DNA of 64,000 nt from Candidatus Limosilactobacillus merdigallinarum (lineage in GTDB: Bacteria; Bacillota; Bacilli; Lactobacillales; Lactobacillaceae). The translations under genes and the position numbers were made by a program. Below, in pieces: positions 26,213 to 35,536 of the stretch; within the stretch, counting starts at the first letter, position 1, and the number at the start of each line of letters is the position of its first letter. The stretch is taken from contig DXFH01000001.1 of the NCBI GenBank assembly GCA_019114515.1, positions 62,001 through 126,000 of the forward strand, written 5' to 3'. The notes beneath the pieces are model-generated. The model was not told where the DNA came from. It saw nothing but the letters and a program-made list of their open reading frames with translations, and searched no databases.

Positions 26213-27693
26213 ATGAATCCAATCACTATTCATAACTTAAACTTTGCTTATCCTGGCCAACCACCCCTATTTTGTCACTGTAATCTAAATATTGATGACA
26301 GCTGGAAATTAGGGCTGTTGGGAAGTAACGGACGGGGTAAAACGACCCTTATGAAAATCCTTCTGCAGCAATTACCGGTTACTGGCCAAATTACTAGTCA
26401 GTTGCAATTCAGCTACTTTTCCTTATCAATTCATGATGAAAAAATGTTTGCTTATGAAGCTTTTAATAGCTGCCACTCCCGACAGTATTGAACGCTGCCA
26501 AATTGAGCGCGAATTAAATTTGATGCAAGTTGATCCGGCGCTGCTTTGGCAACCATATGAAACCCTCAGTGGCGGTGAACAAACTAAACTCCAGCTGACA
26601 GCGACCTTCGCACAGGATGGTTATTTCCTCCTTCTCGATGAGTCAACCAACCACCTCGATCAAGAAGGACGCGCACAAATCACAACATACCTGAACCATA
26701 AACAGCAAGGCTTCATCATTACCAGCCATGATCGGAATTTCTTGGACAAAGTGATTGATCATACATTAGTGATTGAACGTCATCAATTGGTTCTGACCCA
26801 TGGAAATTATTCCACCTATTTCAAGTAAAAAGATCTTCGCGATCGTGAAGCCGAGTCTTATAATCAGCATTTAAAAGCTGAAATCAATAATTTGCATAAA
26901 CGTCGTCAGCAACAGCTGCAATGGGAACAGAAAGCAGAAAATGAGAAGAAAAATAATGCCCATGCGGATAAAGGCTTCATTGGTGCTAAAGCAGCTAAAA
27001 TGATGAAGAAAACTATCACTACCGGCAGCCGGCTAGATAGTGCCATCGAAAAGCGTCAAGGACTGCTTCGAGAAGTGGAGAATAGCGAACTGCTGCCAAT
27101 TAATCTAGTTAGCACCCACCATTCGATATTATTACAGCTTAATGCAGTTTCATTAGCAATTGGCCAAGAACCATTCTTCAAATCCATCAATTAGCCGTTG
27201 GTGAGCATGATCAGGTTGCATTGGTTGGCCAAAATGGTGCTGGTAAATCAAGTTTAATTCGTGCAATAAAAGGACAATTTACTGGTGAAATTCACGGTCG
27301 GATTGCCATTGCTCATGGAATCAAAATCAGTTATGTGCGTCAGCAATACAATAACCGTGGTTCATTGGCCCATTTTGCCAAGCAAAACCACCTCTCATAT
27401 CAAACACTATTAACCATTCTCCGTAAACTAGGCATGGAACGCCAAACCTTTAACGTGCCCATCGAAGAAATGAGTATGGGACAACAAAAAAGGTAGAATT
27501 AGCTCGTTCACTAGCAATGCCTGCTAACCTGTATATTTGGGATGAGCCACTAAATTACCTAGACACATATAATCAAGATCAACTGATTCAATTGATTAAA
27601 GCGGTCCGTCCGCCATTACCCTTCACCGAACATGATCAACACTTTATTCAAACGGTAGTTAGTCAAACAATTAAATTATTTCCCAGGAAATAA
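26213..27693 (+). pseudogene. Lsa-like ABC-F ribosome-protection protein, decayed
   Basis: The pieces align in order with Lsa-type ABC-F proteins, which free ribosomes from lincosamides, streptogramin A and pleuromutilins. First ATPase: WKLGLLGSNGRGKTTL, then LSGGEQTKLQL and DESTNHLDQ. The second ATPase has GQNGAGKSSL, MSMGQQKR and LYIWDEPLNYLD. Lesions: frame change near 26466-26480 (one base gained or two lost), in-frame TAA at 26826-26828, one T lost near 27192, and one A lost in the A-run near 27489. The Walker A and signature motifs are otherwise intact, so decay seems recent. RNA attenuator upstream is preserved. Confidence 0.9.
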
Positions 27694-27812
27694 GGGAGTG
27701 TGACAGAAGTCGTTTACGACTTCGTCTTCACACCCCCGCGATCACAAATAGAGGTCCAGAGTTCGGCTTTTGCCGGGCTTTGCACCTCATTTGTGTACCG
27801 CGTTGTTCGCTT
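27694..27812 (+). repeat. Type 2 structured repeat, copy A
   Basis: Begins GGGAGTGTGACAGAAGTCG. Hairpin 1 pairs GTGTGA-AGAAGTCG with CGACTTCGTCTTCACAC. Hairpin 2 pairs ACAAAT-AGAGGT with ACCTCATTTGT. It ends TACCGCGTTGTT. Compare copies at 31677-31792 and 37850-37965. It fills the gap between the ABC-F remnant and the RluA gene. Confidence 0.75.
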
Positions 27813-27848
27813 TTAATCTATATAGATGGACTTATATCCCTTGTTTTT

Positions 27849-28733
27849 TTAATGCAGCTGTTCCGCTGCTTCTTGCATATTTTCCAGTAGTGGAATGGTG
27901 AATTCCTGCTTTTCTAACGTGAAAGGATCAGTGAAGGCCAGTTTGGTTGCCGCCAATAATTGATGTTCAAAGTGACTAGTATCACCACCATAAAGATGAT
28001 CGCCAATGATTGGACAGTGCAAATAAGCCATGTGTACCCGAATTTGGTGCGTCCGTCCGGTATGCAGGCGCAAACGTACTAGTGAATGTTTTCCGTCTGT
28101 CTTTTCAACCCAATATTCAGTCCGCGCAGGTTGACCATCCGGGGCGATTACTCGCTGTGGGGAGTCAGGCACACGCTTAATGGCAACATTAACCTCACCG
28201 TGAGTCTGTGGCAATTGCCCGCTAACCAGTGCTGCGTATTCTTTAACCATTTGGTGCTTTTCCACTTGCGTACTAATCATACTAGAAGCTACCCGGTGCT
28301 TAGCAATCAGCAATAATCCTGCAGTATATTGATCTAGCCGCGTAATTAAGTGCGGGCGCCTATTCTCATCATCATTTTTTACCAGATGACCAAGCGCACG
28401 GTTCAAAACTGTGTCATTATCTTCATGCGGCCCAGGAAGGGAAACTACGCCGGCAGGTTTATTGACCACTAGCCAGTTAGCATCTTCAAATACGATGTCT
28501 AACGGCAGGTTTGACGCTTTAACACTAGGATCAGCACTCTCGGGATTAACCTCAATCGTCAATGGCTGGTGGGGCAAAATCATTGTCGTCGGCCGCACCG
28601 GTCGATGATCAACTAGGAAACGACCATCTCCTCTTTTGATATCATTAAAAAGGCGGTGCCCCATACCCAGACTCTGTAAGTAGCGTTTAATTTTAATGGG
28701 CTCTTTGCCCTGATACTCCCAGGTGTTTTGCAT
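27849..28733 (-). CDS. RluA family RNA pseudouridine synthase
   Basis: A 294-residue pseudouridine synthase that isomerises uridines in rRNA or tRNA. An S4-like N-terminal region (KIKRYLQSLGMGHRLFNDIKR) precedes the catalytic domain. The motif with the catalytic aspartate is ITRLDQYTAGLLLIAK, close to the HRLDxxTSG family form. RLHTGRTHQIRVHM is the second landmark. AGGAGG lies before the ATG at 28733; the track start is 13 codons too far. Target site unknown (RluD/YjbO-like). The tRNA-Asp gene upstream has its own terminator. Confidence 0.9.
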   Translation of the reverse strand: MQNTWEYQGKEPIKIKRYLQSLGMGHRLFNDIKRGDGRFLVDHRPVRPTTMILPHQPLTIEVNPESADPSVKASNLPLDIVFEDANWLVVNKPAGVVSLPGPHEDNDTVLNRALGHLVKNDDENRRPHLITRLDQYTAGLLLIAKHRVASSMISTQVEKHQMVKEYAALVSGQLPQTHGEVNVAIKRVPDSPQRVIAPDGQPARTEYWVEKTDGKHSLVRLRLHTGRTHQIRVHMAYLHCPIIGDHLYGGDTSHFEHQLLAATKLAFTDPFTLEKQEFTIPLLENMQEAAEQLH

Positions 28734-28746
28734 AATTCCTCCTGAA

Positions 28747-28775
28747 ATAAAAAAAGCTGGGTAAAAACCCAACTT
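28747..28775 (-). terminator. Terminator after tRNA-Asp
   Basis: AGTTGGGT / ACCCAGCT hairpin followed by TTTTTTT on the reverse strand. Confidence 0.8.
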
Positions 28776-28786
28776 CTAATCTCTGA

Positions 28787-28861
28787 CGGTCCATACGCGA
28801 CTCGAACGCGTGATCTCATCCGTGACAGGGATGCGTCCTAAACCAACTAGACCAATGGACC
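28787..28861 (-). tRNA. tRNA-Asp(GTC)
   Basis: Acceptor GGTCCAT/ATGGACC and anticodon loop CTGTCAC (anticodon GTC). The discriminator base is G, as usual for Asp. CCA is not encoded. Confidence 0.93.
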
Positions 28862-28969
28862 ATTTCTGAACGACTATTAGTATACCTTTTCCTAGTTATA
28901 AACGCAATAGGAAAAACAAAATTATTGTAAATTCCAGGTAGACAACTGTCTGTTGAAGCTAGCAATCCC

Positions 28970-28998
28970 TTGCCTTTCATCGTATTATTAGCTATAGA
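28970..28998 (+). promoter_or_regulatory. Promoter of mprF
   Basis: TTGCCT (28970-28975) and TATAGA (28993-28998) with a 17-nt spacer, 27 nt before the start codon. Confidence 0.55.
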
Positions 28999-29025
28999 AG
29001 TTTTTTATTGGGAGAGTTGGCAATT

Positions 29026-31614
29026 ATGTCCAAATTAGTCAGCAGCTTGCAAAATTGGTGGCACAAATATTCACGAGTTTTGAAGATGCTCTTTGTCGCT
29101 TCAGTCGTTATCTTCGTCGTCATCGCGTTAAGCAATTTCTTAAGAGAAGTTGATTGGGTGCGCGTAGGCATCGGATTGCGGAATCAGAGTCTGTTAAACA
29201 TCATTAGCATGACCGTTGGTGGTATCGTCGCGGTCATCCCGATGCTCGGTTACGATGTCGCCATCACTCATCTGTTACCAGGAGATTTTAAACCGAGCTA
29301 CTTAATTCGCAGTGGCTGGATCACCAACACGTTAACTAACGTCGCCGGTTTTGGTGGTCTTCTAGGAGCAACTCTAAGAGCTTATTTATATGGAAAAAAA
29401 GCATCCCGCAATGAAATCCTCCTCGCCATCGCCAAAATCGCCGTCTTTTTACTATCAGGTTTATCGATTCTTTGTTGGCTAGCTTTAATCACCATTGTTT
29501 GTCTCAAGCGCCCCGGTCACGTAGCACGGGACACAATTTGGTTAATCGGTGGCGGACTATATTTCCCGGTGGTTTTCTTTTTCACGCGTCGTCACGATTC
29601 CAAGCTTTTTAAGGGGCTGACCTTAAAGCTAGAAATGTTTATTACCTTGAGTTCCACCTTCGAATGGCTTTTTGTGGCCCTCTTCTTCGTGTTAATCGGT
29701 TACTTAATGGGTGTCCGGACTAATCTAGTTGTTGTCTTCCCCCTCTATGTCGTCGCCCAAATCCTAGGGGTTATTTCCATGCTTCCCGGGGCAATCGGCT
29801 CCTTCGATGTTATGATGATGGTCGAATTGACCATGCTGGGCATCCCTAAGGCGACCACAGTGGTTTGGCTCCTCCTTTTCCGGGTCTTCTACTACATCAT
29901 TCCGCTCGCAATTGGTTTAATCTTTTTTGTTCACCACATGTTCACCCAGGTCGATGAATTCTTTGACCACATTCCGCGCACTGCGTTCCGTCAGCTTGCC
30001 CACTGGCTGGTCACCTGTTTTATGTACATCTCAGGTATCCTGATGCTGCTTGCCGCATCGGTTCCTGACTTAACCTATAATAACCGGATCCTGCAACGCT
30101 TCTTCCCTTTCACTTTCTTTTTCTTGCACCAGCTCACGACCATCCTCTTTGCGATTGCGATGCTGGCATGTGCACGGGGAATTCAAGCGAAGGTTAAACG
30201 GGCATATTGGCCAACCCTGATTATTTTGGTAATTGGGATGACCAACACCGTCATTAACCTGGGAACTTTCTACCTGACTATTTACCTATTAATCCTCCTG
30301 GGACTAGTTATCTTAATGCGTCACGTCCCTTACCGTAAAAAACTGCAATATTCGATGGGAAAGTTCTTGGGTGACGCTACGATCTTCTTAGGCAGTTTGG
30401 TCCTTTATGTAATTGTGGGCGTGATCAATACACCTCACTATGCTGCTAACCACCACATTCCTGATTTCCTGCTTTTCCCGGGAGAACGAATTTGGCTGTC
30501 GGGCTTTGTCGGCTTAGGCCTTGGTTTTGCCATCATGGTATTAATCCTTGGCTACTTCACTAGTGTGCCCGATCCGTTTAGCAGTGTACAGTCGTTAGAT
30601 ACTGATCGGGTTAAAGGCGTGATTGCCAAATGGGGTGGCAATGAAACCAGTCATTTGGCCTTTCTGAATGATAAAAATATTTACTATTACCGTCTGAATA
30701 ACGAAGATCAACTCTTCTTCATGTACCGCCGCAAATACGACAAGCTGATTATCATGGGGGATCCGGTGGGCAATCAAGAAGTTGTCCGTCCGGCAATTCG
30801 GCAGTTTATTCACGAAGCTGATGACTACGGCTACCAACTAGTCTTCTACGAATGCAGCAGTCGTATTACTATGATCCTGCATGAATTTGGCTTTGACTTT
30901 ATCAAGACTGGTGAAGATGGCGTGGTTAAGCTTTCTGAGTTTACCTTGGCTGGTAAACGGCAACGGTCACAGCGAGCACTGATGCACAAGTTCAACCGTG
31001 AAGGTTATGAGTTCAGCATTGTTAACCCACCATTCTCCGATGAACTGTTTACCGAAATGAAGGCCGTGTCAGACGATTGGTTAGGCAACGAAATTGAAAA
31101 GGGCTTTTCATTAGGCTTCTTCTCCCGTGATTATATCAACACCGCACCAGTTGCCCTGGTTCGTGACAAAGATGGCAAGCTCGTCGCCTTCGCCACCCTC
31201 ATGCCAACCGGCAGCAGCAAGATCCTGACAATCGACCTGATGCGTCATAGTCACGATGCACCATCTGGGATCATGGATAAGATCTTTGTTTCACTTTTTC
31301 TCTGGGGACAAGAGGAAGGCTATACCTACTTTGATCTAGGAATGGCGCCATTAGCTAATGTCGGCGAATCACCGTTTAGCTTTACCGAAGAAAAGGTCGC
31401 CCACTTCATTTATGAATATGGTTTCCACCTTTACGGCTTCCAAGGATTACGGCGTTATAAGGATAAATACGCGACTAAATGGCTGTCTCGCTATATCGTT
31501 TACCGCAAGAAGGTTTCTCTGATTGCTACAATGATTGCGGTTGTGAGCGTCGTTAACCAACGCATCGACCAGGACCGGCCAAAGCATCTGTGGCTTGCTT
31601 GGTGGAAGAGTTAA
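29026..31614 (+). CDS. mprF: Bifunctional lysylphosphatidylglycerol flippase/synthetase MprF
   Basis: An 862-residue membrane protein that adds lysine from Lys-tRNA to phosphatidylglycerol and flips the product outward, lowering sensitivity to cationic peptides. The N-terminal ~510 residues hold about 14 helices of the flippase, and the C-terminal ~320 the DUF2156 synthetase domain (GFSLGFFSRDYINTAPVAL, YFDLGMAPLANVG). GGGAGAG precedes the ATG at 29026; the track start at TTG is 6 codons upstream. It is monocistronic with its own promoter. No separate regulator is nearby. Confidence 0.94.
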   Translation: MSKLVSSLQNWWHKYSRVLKMLFVASVVIFVVIALSNFLREVDWVRVGIGLRNQSLLNIISMTVGGIVAVIPMLGYDVAITHLLPGDFKPSYLIRSGWITNTLTNVAGFGGLLGATLRAYLYGKKASRNEILLAIAKIAVFLLSGLSILCWLALITIVCLKRPGHVARDTIWLIGGGLYFPVVFFFTRRHDSKLFKGLTLKLEMFITLSSTFEWLFVALFFVLIGYLMGVRTNLVVVFPLYVVAQILGVISMLPGAIGSFDVMMMVELTMLGIPKATTVVWLLLFRVFYYIIPLAIGLIFFVHHMFTQVDEFFDHIPRTAFRQLAHWLVTCFMYISGILMLLAASVPDLTYNNRILQRFFPFTFFFLHQLTTILFAIAMLACARGIQAKVKRAYWPTLIILVIGMTNTVINLGTFYLTIYLLILLGLVILMRHVPYRKKLQYSMGKFLGDATIFLGSLVLYVIVGVINTPHYAANHHIPDFLLFPGERIWLSGFVGLGLGFAIMVLILGYFTSVPDPFSSVQSLDTDRVKGVIAKWGGNETSHLAFLNDKNIYYYRLNNEDQLFFMYRRKYDKLIIMGDPVGNQEVVRPAIRQFIHEADDYGYQLVFYECSSRITMILHEFGFDFIKTGEDGVVKLSEFTLAGKRQRSQRALMHKFNREGYEFSIVNPPFSDELFTEMKAVSDDWLGNEIEKGFSLGFFSRDYINTAPVALVRDKDGKLVAFATLMPTGSSKILTIDLMRHSHDAPSGIMDKIFVSLFLWGQEEGYTYFDLGMAPLANVGESPFSFTEEKVAHFIYEYGFHLYGFQGLRRYKDKYATKWLSRYIVYRKKVSLIATMIAVVSVVNQRIDQDRPKHLWLAWWKS

Positions 31615-31676
31615 CTTTTTATCATAATAAACACAAAAGAGCTGTGACTTAAGGCGGTTATATCAATCAGCAGCCA

Positions 31677-31792
31677 ACAGCGCAGTACACAAATAGGCCG
31701 CAAACATTCGGTAAGCCCGAACATTTGCGGCCATTTTTGCTCGTAGGGGCGTGACTACGAAGTCATAAACGACTTCTGTCATGCTCCTTTTT
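31677..31792 (-). repeat. Type 2 structured repeat, reverse copy
   Basis: On the reverse strand it begins GGAGCATGACAGAAGTCG. Hairpin 1 is kept (AGAAGTCG/CGACTTC). Hairpin 2 is a long perfect stem, GGCCGCAAA-TTCGG / CCGAA-TTTGCGGCC. It ends TTTGTGTACTGCGCTGTT. It lies between the converging mprF and PfpI genes, where no other terminator is seen. Confidence 0.72.
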
Positions 31793-31806
31793 GTTTGACG
31801 TCTAGT

Positions 31807-32379
31807 TTAAATGTTTTTAGCTAAGAAATCATACAGCATCGAATGGCGAATTTCTTTCGTGTCATAGCCCAATGTCTCCGCAATCCGGAAAGCAAATGCC
31901 ATTGCTGTTGCCGGACCACGACTGGTGATAATGTGACCACTTTCGTCAACAACGGTAATATCTTCTTTGAAGTGGCCAGTTGGTGCGACTTCCTTAGTCT
32001 CTTTATCAATGCCAGGGAAGCAGGTGTAATCGTGAACATCTAATAAACCGTAACGCGCAAAGGCAATCGGCGCAGCACACATGGCCGCATTCCACTTACC
32101 TGCCTGCTGCCGCTTTACCATCAAGTCTTTCAGCTGGTCGTTATCCCGCAGCGCATGAGCACCACCCATGCCACCAGGAAAGACAACACAGTCATAATCA
32201 AGCAAGCTGTCATCAACTACTTTGTCACAGTGTAGTGGAATATCATGAGCACCCATAATATCCTGACTGCCTAGGCCAACCATATCCGCTGGGATGTTCA
32301 TCCGCCTCAAAACATCGATTTGGGTTAAGCCTTCAACCTCTTCACAACCGTTGGCAAATACTACTGCCACTTTCGTCAT
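31807..32379 (-). CDS. DJ-1/PfpI family protein
   Basis: A 190-residue DJ-1 superfamily protein. Acidic nucleophile-elbow partner EEVEG occurs near residue 15, and the reactive cysteine is in AAMCAAPIAFARYG near 105. It resembles the ThiJ/YajL (deglycase or chaperone-like) branch, cytoplasmic. GAGGTG precedes the ATG at 32379; the three-codon longer start in the track is less likely. Activity unproven: glyoxalase, deglycase or redox chaperone are all claimed for relatives. Confidence 0.9.
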   Translation of the reverse strand: MTKVAVVFANGCEEVEGLTQIDVLRRMNIPADMVGLGSQDIMGAHDIPLHCDKVVDDSLLDYDCVVFPGGMGGAHALRDNDQLKDLMVKRQQAGKWNAAMCAAPIAFARYGLLDVHDYTCFPGIDKETKEVAPTGHFKEDITVVDESGHIITSRGPATAMAFAFRIAETLGYDTKEIRHSMLYDFLAKNI

Positions 32380-32405
32380 AATAATCACCTCATGCTCATT
32401 ATAAC

Positions 32406-33389
32406 TTATTCACGCATACAACGATCGATAATCAATTGGATCGCCTCATCACTCTCTGGCGTTGGGTAAAGGGGATAAGTATGGTACATTCCCCGACCGA
32501 TCTTGCAATCAACACGCACGCCTGCTACCCTTAATTTTTCGGTAAAGGCCATTGCATCAGGATTCATAATTTCCTCGGTACCAACAAAGATCAACACGTT
32601 GCGTAAGGCAGCTACATCACCATAGAGGGGACTCACACGAGAATCATGATGATCAATGTCCCCCGCCCAAAGCTTGCCAATCGTTCGTAAGCCTTGCGCA
32701 TCAAGCATCACATCTTGATCCGCAAATTTACTGATTAACGGATTAGATAAATCAATATCGAGCCAGGGTGAAAATAATACTAAGCTGCCCGGCTGTGGTT
32801 GTTGATGCTGGCCTAAGGACTCACAGAAGGCTGTCGCCAAACCGGCTCCAGATGAATCCCCCATTAAAATCACATTGGAAGTGGGGTGCTGAGAATATAA
32901 TTCTTCATAGTATGTGGTTAATGCTTTTTCTGCATCCTTAACTGTGTATTCAGGAGCCAACGGCAAGATTGGTGCCACTACCATCGCATGGGTAGCATTT
33001 GCCAAACGTTCCAGAAATTGCCAATGTGTTTTCTGCGGACGTTGAAAATAAGCGCCTCCGCATAAATAAACAATAACGTGTTTGCCAGCCTCTTTAGGGG
33101 TTAAAAGCACCAAGGACAAACCGGCCACCTGCTTAATTTGATGGTCAATGCTTAAATGCAGGCCCTTGGGAAAAGCAAATGGCTGCTCATTATCTTTACG
33201 TGCCTGTGCCAAAGCTGCATCCAGTTTTTCTGGATCAGCTAACATTCGCCGAAAGCCGGAAAGCTCAATTCCCATTTCTGTGAAGGTAGCTTTCTTAGAC
33301 CGCGAATGACCGCATTGAAATTGATTTTTAACAGCGCGTTTAAAATTAGTCGCCATTTCTTTTGCTGCTGCCTGCGTCATTTTTTCCAT
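32406..33389 (-). CDS. Alpha/beta hydrolase of the HSL lipase/esterase family
   Basis: A 327-residue esterase. The oxyanion HGG motif is changed to CGG (VYLCGGAYFQRP). The nucleophile elbow is GDSSGAG; a catalytic Asp near IMNPDA and His in MYHTYP complete the triad. It has no signal peptide. It is the last gene of a tight same-strand run, starting 7 nt after the MFS gene, which suggests a shared transcript and perhaps export of a product or drug that it modifies. The HGG-to-CGG change is unusual and worth checking. Confidence 0.87.
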   Translation of the reverse strand: MEKMTQAAAKEMATNFKRAVKNQFQCGHSRSKKATFTEMGIELSGFRRMLADPEKLDAALAQARKDNEQPFAFPKGLHLSIDHQIKQVAGLSLVLLTPKEAGKHVIVYLCGGAYFQRPQKTHWQFLERLANATHAMVVAPILPLAPEYTVKDAEKALTTYYEELYSQHPTSNVILMGDSSGAGLATAFCESLGQHQQPQPGSLVLFSPWLDIDLSNPLISKFADQDVMLDAQGLRTIGKLWAGDIDHHDSRVSPLYGDVAALRNVLIFVGTEEIMNPDAMAFTEKLRVAGVRVDCKIGRGMYHTYPLYPTPESDEAIQLIIDRCMRE

Positions 33390-33396
33390 TAATTAT

Positions 33397-34869
33397 CTAA
33401 CCTCGTTTTGCGTGTACACGTTGCCGGACCATCATGCTGATGACCAGCACTAACGATAACGTAATTAAAATTAGTCCTGCTATCATGATATCACGATAGC
33501 CAAGATAAAGAATGTGGCGCATCGTTGGTAATAATTCCTTAGGTAGAAGGTTAGCCGTTTTGGCGTTGCTAAGCTCGTTTAACATATTCAAGCTAATATG
33601 CGGGTAACGACGAACGCCAGCTAACAGCTGTTGGTTCAAAATTACCCCATACACAGCCGACATCATCGTTTGGCTCAAGATCCGCAGCAAATATGCGAGG
33701 GAGGTGGCGATCGGTACATCTTGCAGCTCCGCATCCGTTTGGACATGGATCTGTAAAACATTAAACACTAAACCGACTCCAAAGCCTTCAAAGCAACCCA
33801 GGCAAAGCAGGAACCAAAATGGTGCTCCTTGCCCCGCCCACAAGATACCAACAAAGGCTACAAAGATCGTGCCGGCACCAATCGTTACCAGAACGTACTT
33901 GCTTAGTCTTTCTTGCAGGTATGGTACCATTTCCGAACCAATGAAATTAGTAATCGATCCTGGAATCTGCGTTGCCCCACCAAGCAAGGCACTCAGGCCT
34001 AAAATTCCTTGCGCCCACATCGGAATATAGGTAACAAAAGCAATGAATGAGCCCCAAATAACGACAAATAGCGTAAAGTCGACCACCAATTCATGGTTAT
34101 TAAATAAGCGACCCGGAATGATCGGATCGGCTGCTTTTGCGTCGACCTTGAACAAGCCCCATAACAAGACAATCCCCGCTACCAAGCACAGAAGGACTAC
34201 CCAAGCAGCAGTCATCCCGATTAACTGGATAGCCAGCAAAATACAAATCAAACCGCTCACCAGCAGACTAGCACCAGCAAAATCTACGGGTTTGCCGGCT
34301 GCTTGCAGCTTATTTTCACGATAAAAAGTACCAACAATAGTAATTGCTACTGCCGCGATCGGCAGGTTAACATAGAAGATCCAGTGCCAACTCAGCACAT
34401 CAACAATCCAGCCACCCAAAAGCGGCCCAATGATGGAAGCCGTCCCAAAACAGGCACTGGAGATGCCCACGACAATGGAACGCTGCTTTAAATCCGGATA
34501 AATCTGTGCAAAAACGATGAACGGAATAGTGTTCATGCCACCAGCACCAATTCCCATCACGGTTCGGGCAATGATAAACCAAATAATGTTCGGCGCCATT
34601 GCCTGAAATAATGCCCCGACTGCAAACAAACTGGTGGCCATTACGTAAGCGCGCCGGTTACCACGGTGTTCACCATACTTACTCCATAAAGGCGTGGCCA
34701 CTGCCATCCCGAAAAGAAATGTTGCCACGATCCACCCCATATATTGGAGCGCATGCAGATCACTGGTGATTGCCGGTAAGGCCGTATTAACAATGGTGCC
34801 GTCCATGCCAGCCATAATGTTTGATAGTAATAATGCTCCCGTGATAAGTCGCCGGTGTTTTACCGCCAT
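33397..34869 (-). CDS. MFS transporter, DHA2 family (14 helices)
   Basis: A 490-residue DHA2 multidrug-type pump. Early residues MAGMDGTIVNTALPAI and the motif C-like region SSACFGTASIIGPLLGGW fit this family. AAGGAGG precedes the ATG. It lies between a uracil-DNA-glycosylase-like gene (10-nt gap) and an esterase gene (7-nt gap) on the same strand. Substrate unknown. Confidence 0.88.
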   Translation of the reverse strand: MAVKHRRLITGALLLSNIMAGMDGTIVNTALPAITSDLHALQYMGWIVATFLFGMAVATPLWSKYGEHRGNRRAYVMATSLFAVGALFQAMAPNIIWFIIARTVMGIGAGGMNTIPFIVFAQIYPDLKQRSIVVGISSACFGTASIIGPLLGGWIVDVLSWHWIFYVNLPIAAVAITIVGTFYRENKLQAAGKPVDFAGASLLVSGLICILLAIQLIGMTAAWVVLLCLVAGIVLLWGLFKVDAKAADPIIPGRLFNNHELVVDFTLFVVIWGSFIAFVTYIPMWAQGILGLSALLGGATQIPGSITNFIGSEMVPYLQERLSKYVLVTIGAGTIFVAFVGILWAGQGAPFWFLLCLGCFEGFGVGLVFNVLQIHVQTDAELQDVPIATSLAYLLRILSQTMMSAVYGVILNQQLLAGVRRYPHISLNMLNELSNAKTANLLPKELLPTMRHILYLGYRDIMIAGLILITLSLVLVISMMVRQRVHAKRG

Positions 34870-34879
34870 GTTGGCCTCC

Positions 34880-35527
34880 TTAACGATTTTGCTCTTTTAA
34901 CCACTTGCCTAGTTTTATCCAATCAGCGCGCACTGTATCTTCTAAGCGCCGTGCATAGAGGTAAGCAGCTGGATGGTACATTGGAATGATCCAATAATCA
35001 TGGTCTCCTAATTCGTACTTTTCTTGCTGGTTCAGGTGCATGATGGGCTGATGCAAGACCTTCCCGTGCAGTTCACTAATTTTCGCTTGCGGGCCTAATA
35101 AACGATGCATACTGGTATTGCCTAATGGCACCAATACCGGCGCATTTACCTGTGATAATTCCCAGTCGAAGAGGTGGCCATATGCTTTAATCTCACGTTG
35201 ACTAGGCGTGCGGTTAGGATGCTCTTCAATTAATTGTCCCTTACGATCACGCACATGCTTTATACTGTATGGGCGGCTGCGTACAACACTAGTAATGTAA
35301 ACCTCATCACGGGTCAGACCGGCCAATTCAACCATCTTGGTTAACTCCTTGCCTGAAGCCCCGACAAAGGGATGTCCCTGCTTGATTTCTTCACGTCCTG
35401 GCGCTTCACCAATCAATATCAAACGCGGATGGTCGGCACCCATTCCAGGAACAAATCCCGTGAGTTTAGCTCCCTGTGTTCTTCTTTGTACATCCGCTAG
35501 TAAATCAGCGGGATATTCAATAATCAT
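34880..35527 (-). CDS. Uracil-DNA glycosylase family protein without iron-sulfur cysteines
   Basis: A 215-residue protein of the family 4/5-type UDG superfamily. Motif A is IGEAPGREE, followed by GHPFVGASGKEL. The C-terminal motif is PMYHPAAYLYARR. It removes uracil from DNA in the related enzymes. No cysteine residue is present, so the 4Fe-4S cluster typical of family 4 must be absent. The usual ung gene is not in this window. It starts 9 nt after the fused ThrE gene, GGGAGA before its ATG; same operon. Confidence 0.85.
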   Translation of the reverse strand: MIIEYPADLLADVQRRTQGAKLTGFVPGMGADHPRLILIGEAPGREEIKQGHPFVGASGKELTKMVELAGLTRDEVYITSVVRSRPYSIKHVRDRKGQLIEEHPNRTPSQREIKAYGHLFDWELSQVNAPVLVPLGNTSMHRLLGPQAKISELHGKVLHQPIMHLNQQEKYELGDHDYWIIPMYHPAAYLYARRLEDTVRADWIKLGKWLKEQNR

Positions 35528-35536
35528 AGTTCTCCC

